Source: Sesamum alatum | Taxonomy: Eukaryota; Streptophyta; Magnoliopsida; Lamiales; Pedaliaceae | DNA length: 64,000 nucleotides | Reading direction: 5' to 3' | Assembly: GCA_034509735.1 (NCBI GenBank) | Contig: JACGWO010000003.1 | Span: forward strand, 35,672,466 to 35,736,465 | Shown here: positions 13,201-23,860 of the stretch, in pieces | How the letters are laid out: the number at the start of each line of letters is the position of its first letter | Position numbering within the stretch: the first letter of the stretch is position 1 | Translations under genes and position numbers: made by a program | The notes under the pieces: generated by a model | Told to the model about the DNA's origin: nothing | Database searches by the model: none | Seen by the model: the letters and a program-made list of their open reading frames with translations, nothing else

Positions 13201-16200
13201 TGATGCCATAATACCATATCATTGCTTCTGAAGACATCTAAATGATTTTACATCTGTGACATTATTATATATAGTTAAATGGCCTAAACTTTTATGAGGT
13301 CTATAATAGTGACACCTCAATGCTTGAATCCTATCTAGAGGTTATGTTATTGTGTGTTTGTGTGTGGGGGAGAGAGTGTTTGGCTATTTTTTATCGCCTT
13401 GATGTATATTTGTTGAATAAGCCACTCAACACAGCATACTTCTGTGCGTGTGTCAGCGTGTGCGTATGTCAGAGAGAGATTGTGTTGAGTGGCTTATTCA
13501 ACAAATTGTCAAATTGACTAAATCAATGCATTTTCTCCAGGTGAGCTGGATGTACATTCACAAGTCTCTACCTCGTGAACAATCAACTAAAATTTCATTT
13601 TCTCTGCTCAACAGATATGCATGAACACAAAAATTCGAGCCAATGCATTTGCAGCATTTGGAGCACTAAGTAGCTATGGGTTTGGGCCACAACGCGATCC
13701 ATTTCTTGAGCAGGTATATCCATAAACTTTGATATGATATTCGAAAATACTATGTTCTTACCATATCCTAGTCATATTTTCTTGAAAAGATAATATTTGT
13801 TGTTTGAAGATATTATTGACAGGTTTGACTGTGATACTAATCTTTTGGGTAAGGTGAATATTAGAATCCCAAAGATGAGATTACTATAATCGGTTAAACT
13901 GAATCATCAATTAGGAACCTCAGTTGAACTTATTTAGGAAAAAGAACATACAAAGTGCTTCTGGAGCCATCTCATATAACAAGTGAACCATCTAATTGCA
14001 TATCAAGAACAAATTAACAGTTCTGACAGAGTATCATGCAACCAAATTGCAATAAGGTAACTTAATGGCCAAACAAAAAAGCATACCCAATGTTTCAATT
14101 TACGAGTCAGTCTATTAACAAGGTAGTTGGAAATGAATATGTTAAGAATGTTGAAAGGATCAAGGAGCAAGAAGATAGTTTACAGGTCGTGTCTTGCAGA
14201 AAAATTCCACTACAATAGAAATCTTGTGATATCCCATATGGATAGGAAAAAGACGTTCTGACTCAGATATAAGCTAGTTGGTCAACTTCTCAGTAACTTG
14301 GTCTATTTTTGCTGAGCAAGGACTAATACAAAGTAGTTCTGAGGTGGCTCTTGTAATAAAGTCCTGTTTGTGAGCCCCAACCTTATAGGCCGAGGAATGA
14401 TAAATGGTTTCAGAGCCAACCTCATGGTATTATCATCATGAGAGGCTTGAGGGAATGTGTATTGGTGGTGGTCCTGGAGGATGGAAGGAACACCATGTTC
14501 ATTATGGGGATTGTGGAGTCTCATACAAATAATGGGAGGAAACATGAACTCGTTTCTAAGTAGGTCCCAGTAGATTCATCTAGCAGTTTGGCTTTATAAT
14601 TTAATGCGAAAGTTGCTAGCTGAGTCCATTTTGCCAAGGTCTGGCTTGTGAGTCGGTGCAAGTGACAGTTGTGATATCTCACATGATTAGAGAGCAAGCT
14701 TCAGGTTTAGAGTGGGTAGAGGGGAAGCTCTTCGAACAACTTTAATCATTTTCCAAAGCAAGGGCAATATGAAGTAGTTGCTCACAAAGTCCTTTTGCAG
14801 TCCCACTCCTAATTAATCAAAATAGACCCCACATAATTACTGGTGTTGTACTGCTTCCAAATTAAGTATAAAATCACATGGCCAAAATGACATAGAAAAG
14901 TTAATGGACCTGCGTAACTAAACAATAATTGTTATTCCAACATAATCTGATTGATGGAACATGAAGGACAAAAGTGCTCCAAATGTTCCATAATTACATT
15001 GAAATTATTGTCACATCTGCTTCATGCTTTTGAAACATTAAAGCCATGTTTGGAAGACTTTCTTAAGTCAGCATTGGACTGATTCAGATACATAGCTGTC
15101 AATACTTTGAACTATGGGTATATATTACGGCTCAAGGTTCATAATTTGTCCTGTAATTCTGCTTCCTTCTAATACTAGCATTGGAAGCTCTAATATCCTC
15201 TTGTATCACTTAGTTGTATATTAATGTATTCCATGACCTAGTCTCTATTAGATGATTAACATTGGTATCTTTCTATATTTCAAATATACTAGTTTCAGTT
15301 TATGTATACCTTTCAAGAAGCTCAATAAGAATACAAACTTGTTCCACTTATATATATCAGGTTCACGTTGCCTTTCCACGGCTAGTGTTACATATCCATG
15401 ATGATGATCCAGGTGTACGACGGGCTTGCCGGGTAATAATTCTACATAGCTTCTTCCTACTTTAACCAGGAAAAGGATCTTAATGTAGGTTTCTAGCTAT
15501 TGCTAATTTATTAATTACTTTCTCTCTCAGAATGCTTTCAAATGCATTGCTCCTTTGTTGGAAGTTGATGGTATGGTTGCTCTTGCCAACACACATAGGT
15601 TCAGTTCTGATCACAGGTATGTGTCAGTAGATCCATGCTACAGCTTTATTATGTGTCTTTTATTTCCAGATTTTACTTACCACTTTTTTCCCCTTAGTAT
15701 CTACCTCAGAGGTGACTATGAAGACTTTCTCAGAGACATTGCAAGGTTATTCACTCAGCATATGTCTTCCAGGGTTGATACATACATGGCATCCATAATA
15801 CAGGTCAGCATTTTCATTTATTATTTGAATGGTTTTCCTGTGGGTAAGAAGTTCTTATGCTTACATGAGTGTCTAGGAAGAAACCTTTGCAACCTAAGTA
15901 GTATTATATGCAGGTAGAATTATCTTTCTTAACAGTTTTAATACATATTTGGGTTAATTTTATTGCCCTTCCCTGATGTATGTCCGGACTAGCTAAATGC
16001 CCCTTTCTGAATTATCATTACTTATATCTTCTCTGGTGTTTGCAAACGTTTATCATTTCCCTCCTCTTGGCATGTCCTTACCTTTGGAGAAAACTGCTAT
16101 ATTAGAATCAAGTCTGAGAGAAACCCATAGCAATCATAAGAACTTTATATCTGTTCCATTATAATGATATTTACTAGTAGACATCCACTGACAAGCTACC

Positions 16201-18701
16201 ACATGGACATCAGTGGAATGTACAACAAGCTCCCAAGTCTCGTGAGAAATAAGAGTTAACATTTCCTCATTCTTAGCTATCTTGGGATGTCGAAGGGCCT
16301 CATGATAAGATGTGGTAATAGAGAGATGAAAAAGAGATAACAAAAGTACAATAAACATGGCTAAGATGAGCAAGAGAAAGAGAATTTAGTAATGTATGTG
16401 CAGTACATGACCATTTTACATTGCGATGGGTGATAGGAAGTTTATCCTCAGATGTAGGAGAGGAAGATGACTAAGGAGGTGCAGCTAGAGGAGGTTTAGG
16501 TGGATAAGCAAGTGCAGCGGGTGGAAACTGACAAAGACAAAAGTACACCTGCAATGGTCGTTGAGGAGTATCGGGAAGGGAATAGATGCAGGAAGCATAG
16601 TCGAGTAGGGCCATCCCTGAAGAAATATGTAGTGGACTCAAAGAAGGTAATGTTAGCATATTTGAAGAGACACCTAGAGATGGATCTTGAAACCAATACT
16701 ACTAGGAAAGATGCATTTGATAAATCGAGAACATAGATTGTCTAGCCTATTGGAGAAAATGTGGGCAAGACAAGGAGTGCACCAAAGAGGGGGCTTGTGA
16801 GGGTAAAGACTAGAAAAAGGGATATCCCATTAAGAAGACGTTCGAGCATACGATTAATTCGATAACAAGTATTAAAGTTGGCAGTCTTTCATATGGACTG
16901 TAATAATGCAAGCAATTTGAAGATGTTATCCGTTCTGCCACACCATTCAGTTGAGTGGTATATAACAAGAAGTTTGACAGAAAATGCTATGAGATTCGCA
17001 GAAGATAGAGACTTCTTTCTGGACAAACTTAACATTAATAGAATGTAATTTCACGAGGGATTTGAGATCTATCTATAAGCAAATATGCCCAAGTGATTCT
17101 AGGATAGGCCAAGAAAAGTAAGAAAGTAGTGAAACCTAGTGATAGACTCAACACGCCAAGGACCCCAAACATCAGAATGAACTAGAGTCAAGGGAGATGA
17201 ACTTATGTTTTTTGATGCGGGGTGGAACGAAAGCACGGTGATGCTTTTCTAAGACATAAATAAAGGACAAATGGTAAAACTTTCTTCAAATTAGGTAAGG
17301 ACGGATGGGCGAACGGGAGTTCATAGGTGCAGTTGTATCTTAGATAGAATAGACAATTATGTTCATGACCGCCATCAGTCATTCTTTTCATCTGCAGATC
17401 CTGAAGTACACGGTAGGAAGAAAAAGTCATAGACTAGTTGTGCAATTTAGTAAGTTCACTAATGGAGAGCAAGGTAACAAGAAATTTAGGAGCATAAAGA
17501 GCATTATTCAGAGTGAGATTGCATAGGATGAATTGTACCAAACTATTCGCAAACCATTGGATAAACCGTATTGACGTCTCTAGGACGACGGGGAAGTTTC
17601 TCATATTCCTCACGACTGACAGCAACCAAATTACAGTACTGTTTAGAAGACTAATTGTAATTATTAACTGCATTGGCTCATTTTGGTTTTTGCCAAATTT
17701 AATCCAATATTTTTTCGAGGTATGGGTGTTTTGATCACAATGGGGGTGGGTGTCTGGGTCAGGTAATTCGGTCCCGACCCGACCCGATCGGGTTTGGGCT
17801 TTTTATTAGATTTTTTTGAAATAGTAATACAAAATTTAAGAAATTTTAGATATTAAATAAACCTAGTTGATTGACTTACTAAGAAATTACAAATTCAATT
17901 ATTCTAAGTTAATGTAGGTGATGAAAAATTTTATGGTATTAGATATACCAATATCCATGGGTATTTTAGAGTATTAAAGTCTTACCATGCCCATGAGTAT
18001 TTTAGGGTTTAAGATATTCATCCCACTCATTCAAATTTTTTGGGGTTTAGGGTAGGGTAGGATCTTCTACCCATTGCACGAGTAACCATTATGAATTTGA
18101 GCTAGCATCTTATGAATGTGCATCTAATTAGTTATTATAAGTGTGGTTGATAACTTTAAATCACCTAAACTTTTATATCCTTTAGCCCGAAACGACTTGT
18201 GTTCTTTTAGATCTTAACAGATTGACAACATTATTCTTCTGTTCATATTATGAACAAGAAATAAATGTGTTTTAGTATAAAATTGTTGTAAACAATCTTT
18301 GAGTTGAATTATATATGTGCAGGCTTTTGAGGCTCCTTGGCCAGTAATTCAAGCAAATGCCATTTATTTGTGTAGCAGTGTTATATCCTTTTCAAGTGAT
18401 CAACATATCTCTGCCTTTTACCACAGCCAGGTTTGTCATTTACAGTCGTCATTTCTATGTGTTATTTTGAAGTGCCGCAAAATTTTGACATTAGATATTT
18501 TGCCCTCTGGTGCTTTAGGTTTTTGGAATGTTGATTGGAAAGATAAGTCGGTCATCAGATGCAATTGTGAGAGCAACGGGTTCGTTGGCCCTTGGTTTGC
18601 TACTTAAGTCACCCAATTCAAGTTCCTGGAAAGTCGCCCGGCTGGAACCCACAGACTCGATCCTGACAGGACGTGAAACGGAATCCTCTAGGAGGTCATG
18701 A
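450..18701 (+). CDS. SGR6: SGR6-like HEAT/ARM-repeat protein (MROH1 family), 3' part, 26 exons
   Basis: Large HEAT-repeat protein; Arabidopsis SGR6 acts at the vacuolar membrane and is needed for shoot gravitropism, and animal MROH1 is related. Exons traced by GT-AG sites and unbroken frame: 450-585, 2548-2629, 2927-3072, 3869-3949, 4023-4123, 4973-5211, 5297-5406, 5577-5705, 5846-5920, 6023-6156, 6250-6322, 6492-6623, 8208-8389, 8466-8588, 8687-8747, 8833-8928, 9911-10011, 11618-11723, 12233-12346, 12472-12546, 13615-13713, 15361-15432, 15531-15616, 15710-15803, 18323-18430, 18519-18701 (stop TGA). They total 2938 nt, about 978 residues, with no internal stop. Telling stretches: [83 protein letters not shown]. 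The 5' exons lie before the window; I found no exon in 1-449. The gene looks intact. Exon limits are inferred by eye from family similarity. Confidence 0.92.
765..796. repeat. G-rich tract in SGR6 intron
   Basis: G-rich stretch ending in an uninterrupted run of 16 G (781-796) inside the intron after exon 450-585. It could form a quadruplex in DNA or pre-mRNA, and homopolymer length is prone to sequencing error. Confidence 0.8.
1902..2335. repeat. 217-bp tandem duplication, two near-identical copies
   Basis: The segment beginning TGAAAGGAGAGCG at 1902 restarts at 2119. The copies run in parallel to GGGTTCTTTGAGTGTT and differ by little more than one T in a short T run. It lies in the intron between exons 450-585 and 2548-2629. 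Such high identity implies a recent duplication or an assembly duplicate. Confidence 0.93.
6624..8207. other. Long SGR6 intron, nothing recognised
   Basis: A 1.58-kb intron between the [12 protein letters not shown] exon and the next exon. It is T-rich on the coding strand, as plant introns are. Open frames here are short and resemble nothing I know; I see no transposon ends. Confidence 0.6.
8929..9910. other. SGR6 intron, nothing recognised
   Basis: A 0.98-kb intron between exons 8833-8928 and 9911-10011. I see no repeat ends or coding similarity; the short open frames are chance. Confidence 0.55.
10201..10436. repeat. Three-unit minisatellite, each unit ending in a dinucleotide tract
   Basis: Three imperfect copies start near 10201, 10301 and 10376, each with the order GGTTT(C/T)TGTGGCTTA, CTGCACC, CTTTTTCGGTGAAATA. 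The first ends in a long (TA)n (about 10249-10285), the second in (CA)n (about 10349-10364), the third in a short (TA)n. It lies in the SGR6 intron 10012-11617. Confidence 0.85.
10437..11617. other. Rest of SGR6 intron, nothing recognised
   Basis: Remainder of the intron after the minisatellite, up to the acceptor before exon 11618-11723. No coding similarity or element ends seen. Confidence 0.5.
13407..13507. repeat. Perfect inverted repeat, 27-bp arms, 47-nt loop
   Basis: Arm 13407-13433 (core TTGAATAAGCCACTCAACAC) is the exact reverse complement of 13481-13507. The loop is rich in GT and GA repeats. It lies in the SGR6 intron between exons 12472-12546 and 13615-13713. It would form a strong hairpin in the pre-mRNA; it may be the remains of a small foldback element. 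Confidence 0.85.
14150..14820 (+). mobile_element. Possible TRIM-like LTR retroelement remnant
   Basis: Two related segments, about 14160-14400 and 14660-14815, share landmarks in order: GATATC(C/T)CA(C/T)AT, GAGCAAG or AGCAAGG, AAAGTAGTT or GAAGTAGTT, AAAGTCCT. Just after the first, at about 14404-14418, TGGTTTCAGAGCC nearly matches the initiator-tRNA-Met primer-binding site TGGTATCAGAGCC used by many plant LTR elements. There is no coding capacity. It sits in the SGR6 intron 13714-15360. A diverged terminal-repeat retrotransposon in miniature fits best, but the LTR ends are unclear. Confidence 0.45.
16134..17680 (-). mobile_element. Degenerate Ty1/copia retrotransposon remnant in SGR6 intron
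   Basis: Reading the minus strand from 17680 down, pieces of a copia polyprotein appear in family order. Near 17435-17520 comes the end of protease with [19 protein letters not shown]. Near 17290-17430 comes the GAG-pre-integrase motif with [22 protein letters not shown]. Near 16920-17160 are integrase pieces ([11 protein letters not shown], then a worn HQTS-x-PQQNG-like motif). Near 16170-16330 comes the start of reverse transcriptase ([19 protein letters not shown]). Frames are broken throughout and the reverse-transcriptase core is absent. No LTRs were identified. It is opposite in strand to the host gene. Confidence 0.8.
17740..18322. other. End of the last long SGR6 intron, low complexity
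   Basis: Contains a CCCGACCCGACCCGATCGGG tract and repeated phrases of the type CCATGGGTATTTTAGAGT / CCCATGAGTATTTTAGGGT near 17950-18010, typical of dispersed plant repeats. I cannot assign it to a family. Confidence 0.4.
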
Positions 18702-19769
18702 TGTATTGATACAAGATACTGCATAGTCGGTGATATTTTACCACTTGCCATTTCAACACATGCTGGGAGCTGCACTGCACTGATAATGAAGATGGTTCTT
18801 AGACTTAACGTCTTGACCTCAGACGTTAGATGACAGATAATCTTTTCTTGCTGTGTACATGCTTGTATCATGTTGTACATTTATATGGTGTAAAGCAGTT
18901 GGGACAAAGGAGATCATGGCCTTGTAACATTGGCCTGCAAGCAGGTAATGTACATTAGTTGCTTCTTCCACTATTATGCGTGAGCTCGTGAGCTATGGAC
19001 ATCCGTTCTGTATATAACGGAAAAGCTTTGTTGTAGATCTTACTGAATAATGAGCTTTATCATTTATGCAGCCCCACTGAAACTTGAGTCTGTTAGAACA
19101 CTGTAGGCATATGGTATGTGTTTCAGTGCATAAGTTTGCTCTTTTGATGATGAGATTGAAAGCCAATCTCAACTCGAACTTATTGGGTTTGCTTGTTTAT
19201 CAGAGAAGTGTGTGTGCGCGTGTGTTCCTCCTATCTAAGAACTGAATCAATCATTGTGGCCTCTCTTACACGTCGTCGTTATTCTGGGCAGTTTTGTTGA
19301 TAGCCCAGTATAATCTGAATCCTACCTAAATATGCCAAACTACATGCATTTTAGCCCATACGTCAATTCCAGTCAGTTCGAGACAACACACTAGTTGGAA
19401 ATTTGCACTCCATTTCCTATTTCCAGGATGTTACAGAGAAGGGTTTTCTTTTGTGCGGCCTGTCAGTGTAAACGTAGCAGTCTCTAGCAGCAAGTTGCAG
19501 GTTCCTTGCTGCACTTTGCTGCTGAAGTCGTCGTATGCTCGGGCTATAGAATGTTCTGATTTGTTTCATATAAACAGGACCATTGAAAAATCATCCACAA
19601 GTCGTTTCTCAGCGCTAGCCACATAATTCTTTGGCCACAGGGTTCTCTCAGTATGTCGGCCAAAACGGGCAAAAGCCTATCAAGAAATACTGATTTAAAC
19701 CCAGAGCAGCAGAAAACCATCAGAATGAGATCAGTTAATCCGCTCCAGTTCCTGCTGTCTGCAATTAGA
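18702..19769. other. SGR6 3' region and UGT-A promoter/5' leader
   Basis: Holds the SGR6 3' untranslated region (A/T-rich, no clear end) and the upstream region of UGT-A. A TATA-like TCATATAAACAG at about 19567-19578 would place transcription start near 19600. An in-frame upstream ATG at 19653 would then be the first ATG in the transcript. No other gene seen. Confidence 0.55.
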
Positions 19770-21305
19770 ATGGCTATCCGGGAACAAGAGCCTCATTTCG
19801 TCATGCTTCCATTCATGGCCCAGGGCCATATGATCCCAATGGTGGATCTTGCCAGGTTGCTGGCCGAGCGCGGTTTGGCAATCACCATTTTAACTACCCC
19901 TCATAATGCGGCCCGATTTCAGTCAGTTATCGGTCGTGCAATCGGCTCTGGACTCAACATTCATATCTCCCACCTCAAATTTCCATGTTCTGAAGTGGGG
20001 CTCCCTGATGGTTGTGAGAATTTCGACATGCTCCCCTCAATCGAGGACGCAATGAAATTCTTCACAGCTATGGGCATGCTGAAAGAGCAGGTTGAAGAAA
20101 TGCTTCGACAGCTGAAGCCCCCTCCGAGCTGCTTAATCGCTGATATGTGTTTTCCCTGGGCCACGGATGTTGCTCTAAAGTTGCAGATTCCTAGAATTCT
20201 TTTCAATGGGATGGGCTGTTTTTCTCTCCTATGCATGCACATGCTAGCAATTTGCAAGGATTGGGAAGCTATAACTTCTGACACTGAGTGCTTTGTGGTG
20301 CCTGGTTTGCCTGATAGATTTGAAATAACCAAAGCTCAGCTCAGAGGCACTCCAAATGACCCGGATCCTGATGCGAGGAAGTTTTGGGATCAAATCCGAG
20401 AGGCTGAGGTAGAAGCATTTGGAACAGTTGTCAATTCTTTTGAAGAGCTGGAGCCTGAATACATCAAAGAATACATGAAAGCCAAAGGAAAAAGAGTCTG
20501 GTGTGTTGGTCCTGTTTCTTTATGCAACAAAGATTACTCGGACAAGTCTGAAAGAGGCAACAAAGCTTCGATTGCTGAACACGAATGCCTGAAATGGCTC
20601 GACTCCAAGGAACCAGGCTCGGTTGTTTACGTTTGCCTCGGAAGCCTGTCCCGCACGGCTGCTTCACAACTGATCGAGCTCGGCTTAGCCTTGGAAGCTT
20701 CAAATAGACCTTTCATTTGGGTGCTCAGACATGCATCTGAAGAATTCCAAACATGGCTTTTGGAAGAAAAATTCGAGGAAAGGATCAAGAACAGGGGCCT
20801 CTTGATCCGAGGTTGGGCCCCTCAAGTGCTCATACTTTCTCATCTGTCTGTTGGAGGATTCTTGACGCATTGTGGATGGAACTCGACTCTTGAGGGAATA
20901 ACGGCAGGCGTGCCGATGATAACATGGCCACTTTTTGCCGAGCAAATTTTCAATGAGAAGCTCATCGTGAATGTAATAAAGACAGGAATAAGAGCTGGTG
21001 TTGAAGAGCCTGTGTTATTTGGACAAGAGGAGAAGGCGGGAGTGAAGGTTAAGAATGATGAGATTAAGAGAGTTATTGAGAGGTTGATGGACGGCGGAGA
21101 AGAAGGGAATGAGAGGAGAAAACGAGCTAAAGAAGTCGGGGAAATGGCGAAAAGGGCAGTGGAGGAAGGGGGTTCTTCTTACCTGAATATGACTTTGTTC
21201 ATAGAACATGTCATCGCGGAGCAAGCAACCTGTCAAGGCCGAACTGCAAATCATGATAATGCACTTGTAGATCATGAAAATAATGATATTCTCATAGTCC
21301 CCTGA
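19770..21305 (+). CDS. UDP-glycosyltransferase, UGT73C-like (UGT-A)
   Basis: Cytosolic family-1 glycosyltransferase that would move glucose from UDP-glucose to a small acceptor (flavonoid, terpenoid or hormone; the acceptor cannot be read from sequence). Single exon, 511 residues. N-terminal acceptor domain with catalytic His20 (FMAQGH) and dyad Asp125 (CLIADMCFPW). GLPDGCEN and GPVSLCNK are UGT73C-type marks. The PSPG sugar-donor box is residues 349-392, from WAPQ through HCGWNSTLEG to FAEQ. The start at 19770 (AGAATGGC) was chosen because it aligns with the two paralogues. The frame stays open to an ATG at 19653, which would add 39 basic, Ser-rich residues. The C-terminus runs about 25 residues past the paralogues after the FIEHV stretch. 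It appears intact and keeps both catalytic residues. Confidence 0.93.
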   Translation: MAIREQEPHFVMLPFMAQGHMIPMVDLARLLAERGLAITILTTPHNAARFQSVIGRAIGSGLNIHISHLKFPCSEVGLPDGCENFDMLPSIEDAMKFFTAMGMLKEQVEEMLRQLKPPPSCLIADMCFPWATDVALKLQIPRILFNGMGCFSLLCMHMLAICKDWEAITSDTECFVVPGLPDRFEITKAQLRGTPNDPDPDARKFWDQIREAEVEAFGTVVNSFEELEPEYIKEYMKAKGKRVWCVGPVSLCNKDYSDKSERGNKASIAEHECLKWLDSKEPGSVVYVCLGSLSRTAASQLIELGLALEASNRPFIWVLRHASEEFQTWLLEEKFEERIKNRGLLIRGWAPQVLILSHLSVGGFLTHCGWNSTLEGITAGVPMITWPLFAEQIFNEKLIVNVIKTGIRAGVEEPVLFGQEEKAGVKVKNDEIKRVIERLMDGGEEGNERRKRAKEVGEMAKRAVEEGGSSYLNMTLFIEHVIAEQATCQGRTANHDNALVDHENNDILIVP

Positions 21306-21323
21306 GGTGAAATTCTTACTCCA

Positions 21324-21475
21324 ATCAGATTTGATCGAACCAAATTAATCACAAAATAAGTATATTGCACTTGCTGTGTGGTTTGTTACTTTCCTTGGAT
21401 TGTACGCCAATTACACGACAAGTGTATTGCACTTGCCATATAATAAATTCAGGTTCGATCAAACCCGATTTGTAT
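21324..21475. mobile_element. Small MITE in UGT-A 3' region
   Basis: The ends are inverted: TTTGATCGAACC at about 21330 and GGTTCGATCAAA at about 21452. The internal phrase GTATTGCACTTGC occurs twice in direct orientation. It lies within 30-170 bases of the UGT-A stop, so it may supply part of the 3' untranslated region. Confidence 0.55.
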
Positions 21476-21988
21476 TAGAATTTTCTGTCTAGTGTGACAT
21501 AATGTGTCAGTTGGTTTCTGGGAAGATAATCGTTTTGAAATATTTGTGTGTGCATGTTTGTTGTAAAATTCTTGCCCTGGATTTAAATTTTTGCTTGTGT
21601 TATCTTTTTCGGTGAATGAAAGAATTTTTCTTCTTTTGTATTGGGGCGTTTTTATTTTTATATGAGTGATTCTCTTCTTCACTATTGGTGTTTACCAAAT
21701 TGTAAGATCGGTAAATTGATATAGTTTCGCATAATAACAGTTTCTTTCCAGAGAAAGGCTGGAAATTTTGATAGGAAAAATTGTATTTTTTGTGTAGTTT
21801 ACGGGTGATAGTTTTGATCCAGTACTATTTAATTTTCGTAATTTAATCTTATAATTTAAAAACTTTAGCAATTTTGATCCTTTTTAGCCGATTTTTTAAA
21901 TCTCACCGAAAAATATCACATGACATTTAAATTTGGATTTTCGGCGAGATTGATGACTTGGCTGTATGACATGTTTTTTTTAAGAAAA

Positions 21989-22308
21989 TTAACCGTCGTG
22001 GCACGTCATTATTGCGTGCATATAATAAATAATCTTTTATATTTTAAAAGATATTATAAATAAAAATAAAATATAAATCAACAAATTACATTTCTAAAAA
22101 CTAAAGAAAAAAACAAAAGAAAACCAATTTAAGGCATTAGGTTAATGGTGTTAAAATGATGTGGAGTCACTTTTGTAAAAAAAAAAAAAAAGGTAATTAC
22201 GATTAAAATTAAAATTATCTAATTAGAGGTATAATTGCTGTACTTAAAATTGGTGTGACGGCGTCGTTTATGAGTGTAGAGAGTCTTTTTGCTTTATATT
22301 AGTATAGA
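21989..22308 (-). mobile_element. Degenerate small Helitron-like element
   Basis: On the minus strand it begins A|TCTATACTAATATAAAGC at 22308 and runs to a GC-rich palindromic end near TGACGTGCCACGACGG at 21990. The expected CTAG terminus is changed to TTAA. It is similar to the better elements at 28699-29173 and 32530-32978. A second partial copy (CCTGCGTGCATATAAT...) lies at about 22372-22500. Confidence 0.5.
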
Positions 22309-22499
22309 TAGAAGATACATAAGGGATATTTTAGGTATTGAAAAATTGGTGTTGTGGTGTAAGTAATCGTTCCTGCGTGCATATAATGAATATTCTTTCT
22401 CACTTTAAAATATATTATTATAAATAAAAATAAAATATATTAACCAATACATTATATTAAAAAAAATTAATATATCAATTAATATAAATTTGAAAGTTG

Positions 22500-23215
22500 A
22501 ATTCCTGTAATAAATTATACATTATATACCATGGACGGACTACGGATACATGTAATAAATTTTGAAATTTCGAGGATAATGTTTGATGGAATGAGCTGTG
22601 AATATCCTCATTTAATAATCGTCTGATCTTATTTGATATAAGGTCCAAAATTAGGAGATCAATGGTGCAGATTTTGTTTAATTTCGATCAATGGTTAAAA
22701 TTTAAACAATTTTATAAATTTAAATTTAAATTATATATGTGTAATATATATAATTAAATACATATTTTATATACAATTAAAATTTAGATATATATATATA
22801 TATAAATACATATACATAGATATAGAGAGAGAGAGAGACGAGAGAGGGGAGGGGCTCGGAGGCCGATGGGAGAAGAGGAGAGAGGAGGTGGTGATTTCTG
22901 GAGTCGGGAAAGGTTTCGCGGGGCGGATACGGGTTAGGGGGGGGGGGGGGGGGGGGTTTGTTTGGAGTTGGGAGAGGGGGGTTGGCAACGACGGGGTTGG
23001 GAATGGAATGGTGGCTCGACGATGTCGGCGACGAACTGGAAGGGAAGGGGATCCGCGGGTGTTTTTTTTTCTAAATTAAAAAGTATATATAATACTAAAA
23101 TATTATATATTATATAAAATAATACTCTTACTTTTTAATAAATATTATATATATTATAATATTAATAAATTATATATATTATAAAAAATAATAATATTTT
23201 ATTAATAAAACCATA
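22500..23215. repeat. AT-rich DNA with GA tract and G/C-rich core
   Basis: A (TA)n tract at about 22789-22802 and (GA)n at about 22823-22836 lead into a G-rich block at about 22840-23060 with a long G run near 22938-22956. AT-rich simple DNA follows. The order matches the foldback element at 24233-25515, so this is probably the inside of a related element. Frames here encode only low-complexity Pro- or Gly-rich peptides. Confidence 0.6.
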
Positions 23216-23452
23216 CCTACTTACAAGAGGGGCGCGTGTATTACACCACTCCCTCCAAGGGGATATTTTGAACATATCTCATATCAAAAGTCTCAATCAT
23301 GTACAAAATACCCCCGTATGAAAAAAAAAAAAATCAAATTATCATTATCCTGTTTTAAAAAAACAAAAAAGAGATAATTTGGTATTTTTTTTTTATAAAA
23401 ATGTATTTTACACATATTTCATATCACATGAAGGTATTATTCATTTTTTCCT
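23216..23452. mobile_element. Right end of a foldback element
   Basis: GGCGCGTGTATTACACCAC, then ACAAAATACCCCC and a terminus ending TTTTTTCC at 23451. This mirrors the right arm of the 24233-25515 element (GGCACGTGCAATACACCACC ... TTTTTCC). I could not place the matching left end, so this copy may be truncated. Confidence 0.5.
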
Positions 23453-23740
23453 ATAAATATATTAAAAAATAACATATACAGGCATCTAAAGATGCATTTA
23501 GAAAATAAAAGTTGACGTCAAAAAGATTGCGTTGGAATCTTAGCATGATTTATTAAATAATATGCATCAATTCCGGGAATCAACAAAAGAATTATCCCTT
23601 TCATAGACAAATATAAAACAGAAGAACTCGCTTCGGATGAGACAAAACAATAATCGTTTTTTTTTAAATTTTTTTATATGGTTTTACAAAAATATTATTT
23701 AGAATTTTGTGAAAAAAGAATATTCTTTTAAGCAAAATCC

Positions 23741-23860
23741 CTACTTACATCCACAATTTCATGTGGTGATTATTACACGTTGAATCGAGTGGTGTGTCGT
23801 GATTGTGACCAATGTTAAATTTCAGCCGTGTGGTAAAGAGATGTACCCCCTCCAAATGTC
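23741..23860 (+). promoter_or_regulatory. Duplicated upstream block B (UGT-B side)
   Basis: CCTACTTACATC, TTTCATGTGGTG, GGTGTG and CCAATGTTAAATTT occur here in order. They recur on the minus strand at about 35345-35470, and partly at 36385-36440, upstream of UGT-C. Here the block lies about 2.6 kb upstream of UGT-B, pushed away by the insertion at 24233-25515. Its function is unknown; it marks duplicated flanking DNA. Confidence 0.55.

Noticed and set aside
14303..14545. 80-codon minus-strand frame
   Set aside because: Lies in the TRIM-like remnant within an intron; no protein family recognised.
20464..20945. Antisense frames over the UGT genes
   Set aside because: Shadow frames opposite conserved UGT coding sequence; they have no motifs of their own.
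22767..23079. Pro-rich and Gly-rich open frames
   Set aside because: Translation of GA and G runs; no codon structure or conserved motif.
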